A stretch of DNA of 64,000 nt from Siphonodentalium dalli (lineage: Eukaryota; Mollusca; Scaphopoda; Gadilida; Siphonodentaliidae), in NCBI GenBank assembly GCA_032622095.1, contig CP136061.1, positions 175,171,692 to 175,235,691 of the forward strand, given 5' to 3'. Below the pieces are notes generated by a model. That model did not search any database. It was not told the origin of the DNA and saw nothing but the letters and a program-made list of their open reading frames with translations. Below, one piece after another: positions 63,901 through 64,000 of this stretch (within the stretch, counting starts at the first letter, position 1; every line of letters starts with the position of its first letter). Both the position numbers and the translations under genes were made by a program.

Positions 63901-64000
63901 GTACCCCAACTGCCAGAAATATATATATATATATACAGCGGTACCCCAACTGACCAGTATATAGGTTCAATATATATATTCATAATTAACTGAAAAATGG

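Larger units (their letters stand above)
1..64000 (+). repeat. Satellite DNA array, ~600-bp monomer, about 105 copies
   Basis: The same ~600-bp unit recurs from end to end, always in the same orientation, interrupted only by two copies of one 892-bp insert. Every unit has a front part with the landmark ccATGGatac, a middle (AT)n tract between two cggtaccccaactg repeats, and a back part with a CCACCA/TGGTGG dyad and a T-run before CCAG. Unit lengths cluster at 591, 594, 601 and 604-606 bp by type; two are 412 bp. Copies of one type differ by only a few bases, while types differ at about a dozen diagnostic sites. No gene-like region separates units and no inverted unit was seen. Orientation is assigned arbitrarily to the + strand. 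I do not recognise the satellite family. The organisation is that of eukaryotic heterochromatin; chromosomal position is inference. Confidence 0.97.
55175..64000 (+). repeat. ~9.3-kb 14-monomer tandem duplication, copy 2 (cut by window end)
   Basis: Monomers begin at 55002 (chimeric; back part included), 55606, 56200, 56794, 57399, 58003, 58597, 59191, 59796 (with Helitron), 61293, 61887, 62492, 63098 and 63703 (partial). Rare marks of copy 1 recur: caagAtgata near 55951, gtacccAaac near 58837, cagctgCttgcc near 61348, caacAtgtttcc near 62261, ccatgaTtgg near 62914 and actcgCaat near 63797. About 470 bp of the unit would lie beyond the window. Confidence 0.93.

Noticed and set aside
1-64000. 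CRISPR array
   Set aside because: The repeat unit is about 600 bp with no short repeats separated by unique spacers, and the context is eukaryotic satellite DNA.

Overview
The window is one uninterrupted tandem satellite array with no recognisable protein-coding gene, rRNA or tRNA. About 105 head-to-tail monomers of roughly 590-606 bp, all on the same strand, fill it from base 1 to base 64000 (the last is cut by the window edge). The only non-satellite DNA is an 892-bp insert, present twice, with the terminal features of a non-autonomous Helitron. Long arrays with higher-order repeats (HOR) plus a Helitron point to a eukaryote. Low-GC, gene-free DNA of this kind fits centromeric, pericentromeric, subtelomeric or sex-chromosome heterochromatin. 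I cannot name the species; an invertebrate animal is a guess.

Monomers are counted from the 'aaattgg' word 60 bases before a conserved 'ccATGGatac' landmark. They fall into diagnostic types. A (605 bp; gagttac, attcataa, GGGGCTATTTCG, gatatgg), B (601 bp; gcgga, gagTaatcgg, atcataa, GGGGCTATTCCG), C (591 bp; GGGACTATTCCG, taaaatttgg, catgccct, followed by ctaac), D (594 bp; A-like front, C-like back, gtaaacacc), E (594 bp; gaagTtaaa, catgcgtt) and F (605 bp; attAataa) make the left domain. G (gatttacg, an acagcgg tract), H (cattatCttgg, aaaattgtc), I (agctCgttgcc, cactcc, taacAgg), J (gcCatatag, gaCaaatcgg, ctcaTtcatg), K (gcgga, gagAaatcgg, aaaaCatgg) and E' (E with gcCatatag) characterise the right domain.

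Layout: 1-19350 is three copies of an 11-monomer HOR (A-B-C-A-B-C-D-E-F-B-C; 6387, 6385 and 6578 bp). The first two are shorter because their first A monomer carries the same 193-bp deletion. 19351-22335 is a partial HOR (D-E-F-B-C). 22336-22941 is an isolated G-type monomer. 23533-30721 is four clean A-B-C trimers. 30722-40279 is a scrambled zone rich in hybrid monomers. From about 40280 the array changes to right-domain types, and from about 45873 it is a 14-monomer, roughly 9.3-kb unit duplicated in tandem (45873-55174 and 55175-beyond 64000). Each 9.3-kb copy holds one Helitron (50716-51607 and 60014-60905) in the AT tract of an equivalent G monomer.

Nothing here works as a pathway. The content is evolutionary: nested unequal exchange, microhomology deletion, hybrid monomers, and one transposon insertion that dates the later amplifications. 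The very high identity between large copies also means an assembly error must be excluded. All comparisons were made by eye, so identity statements are approximate.
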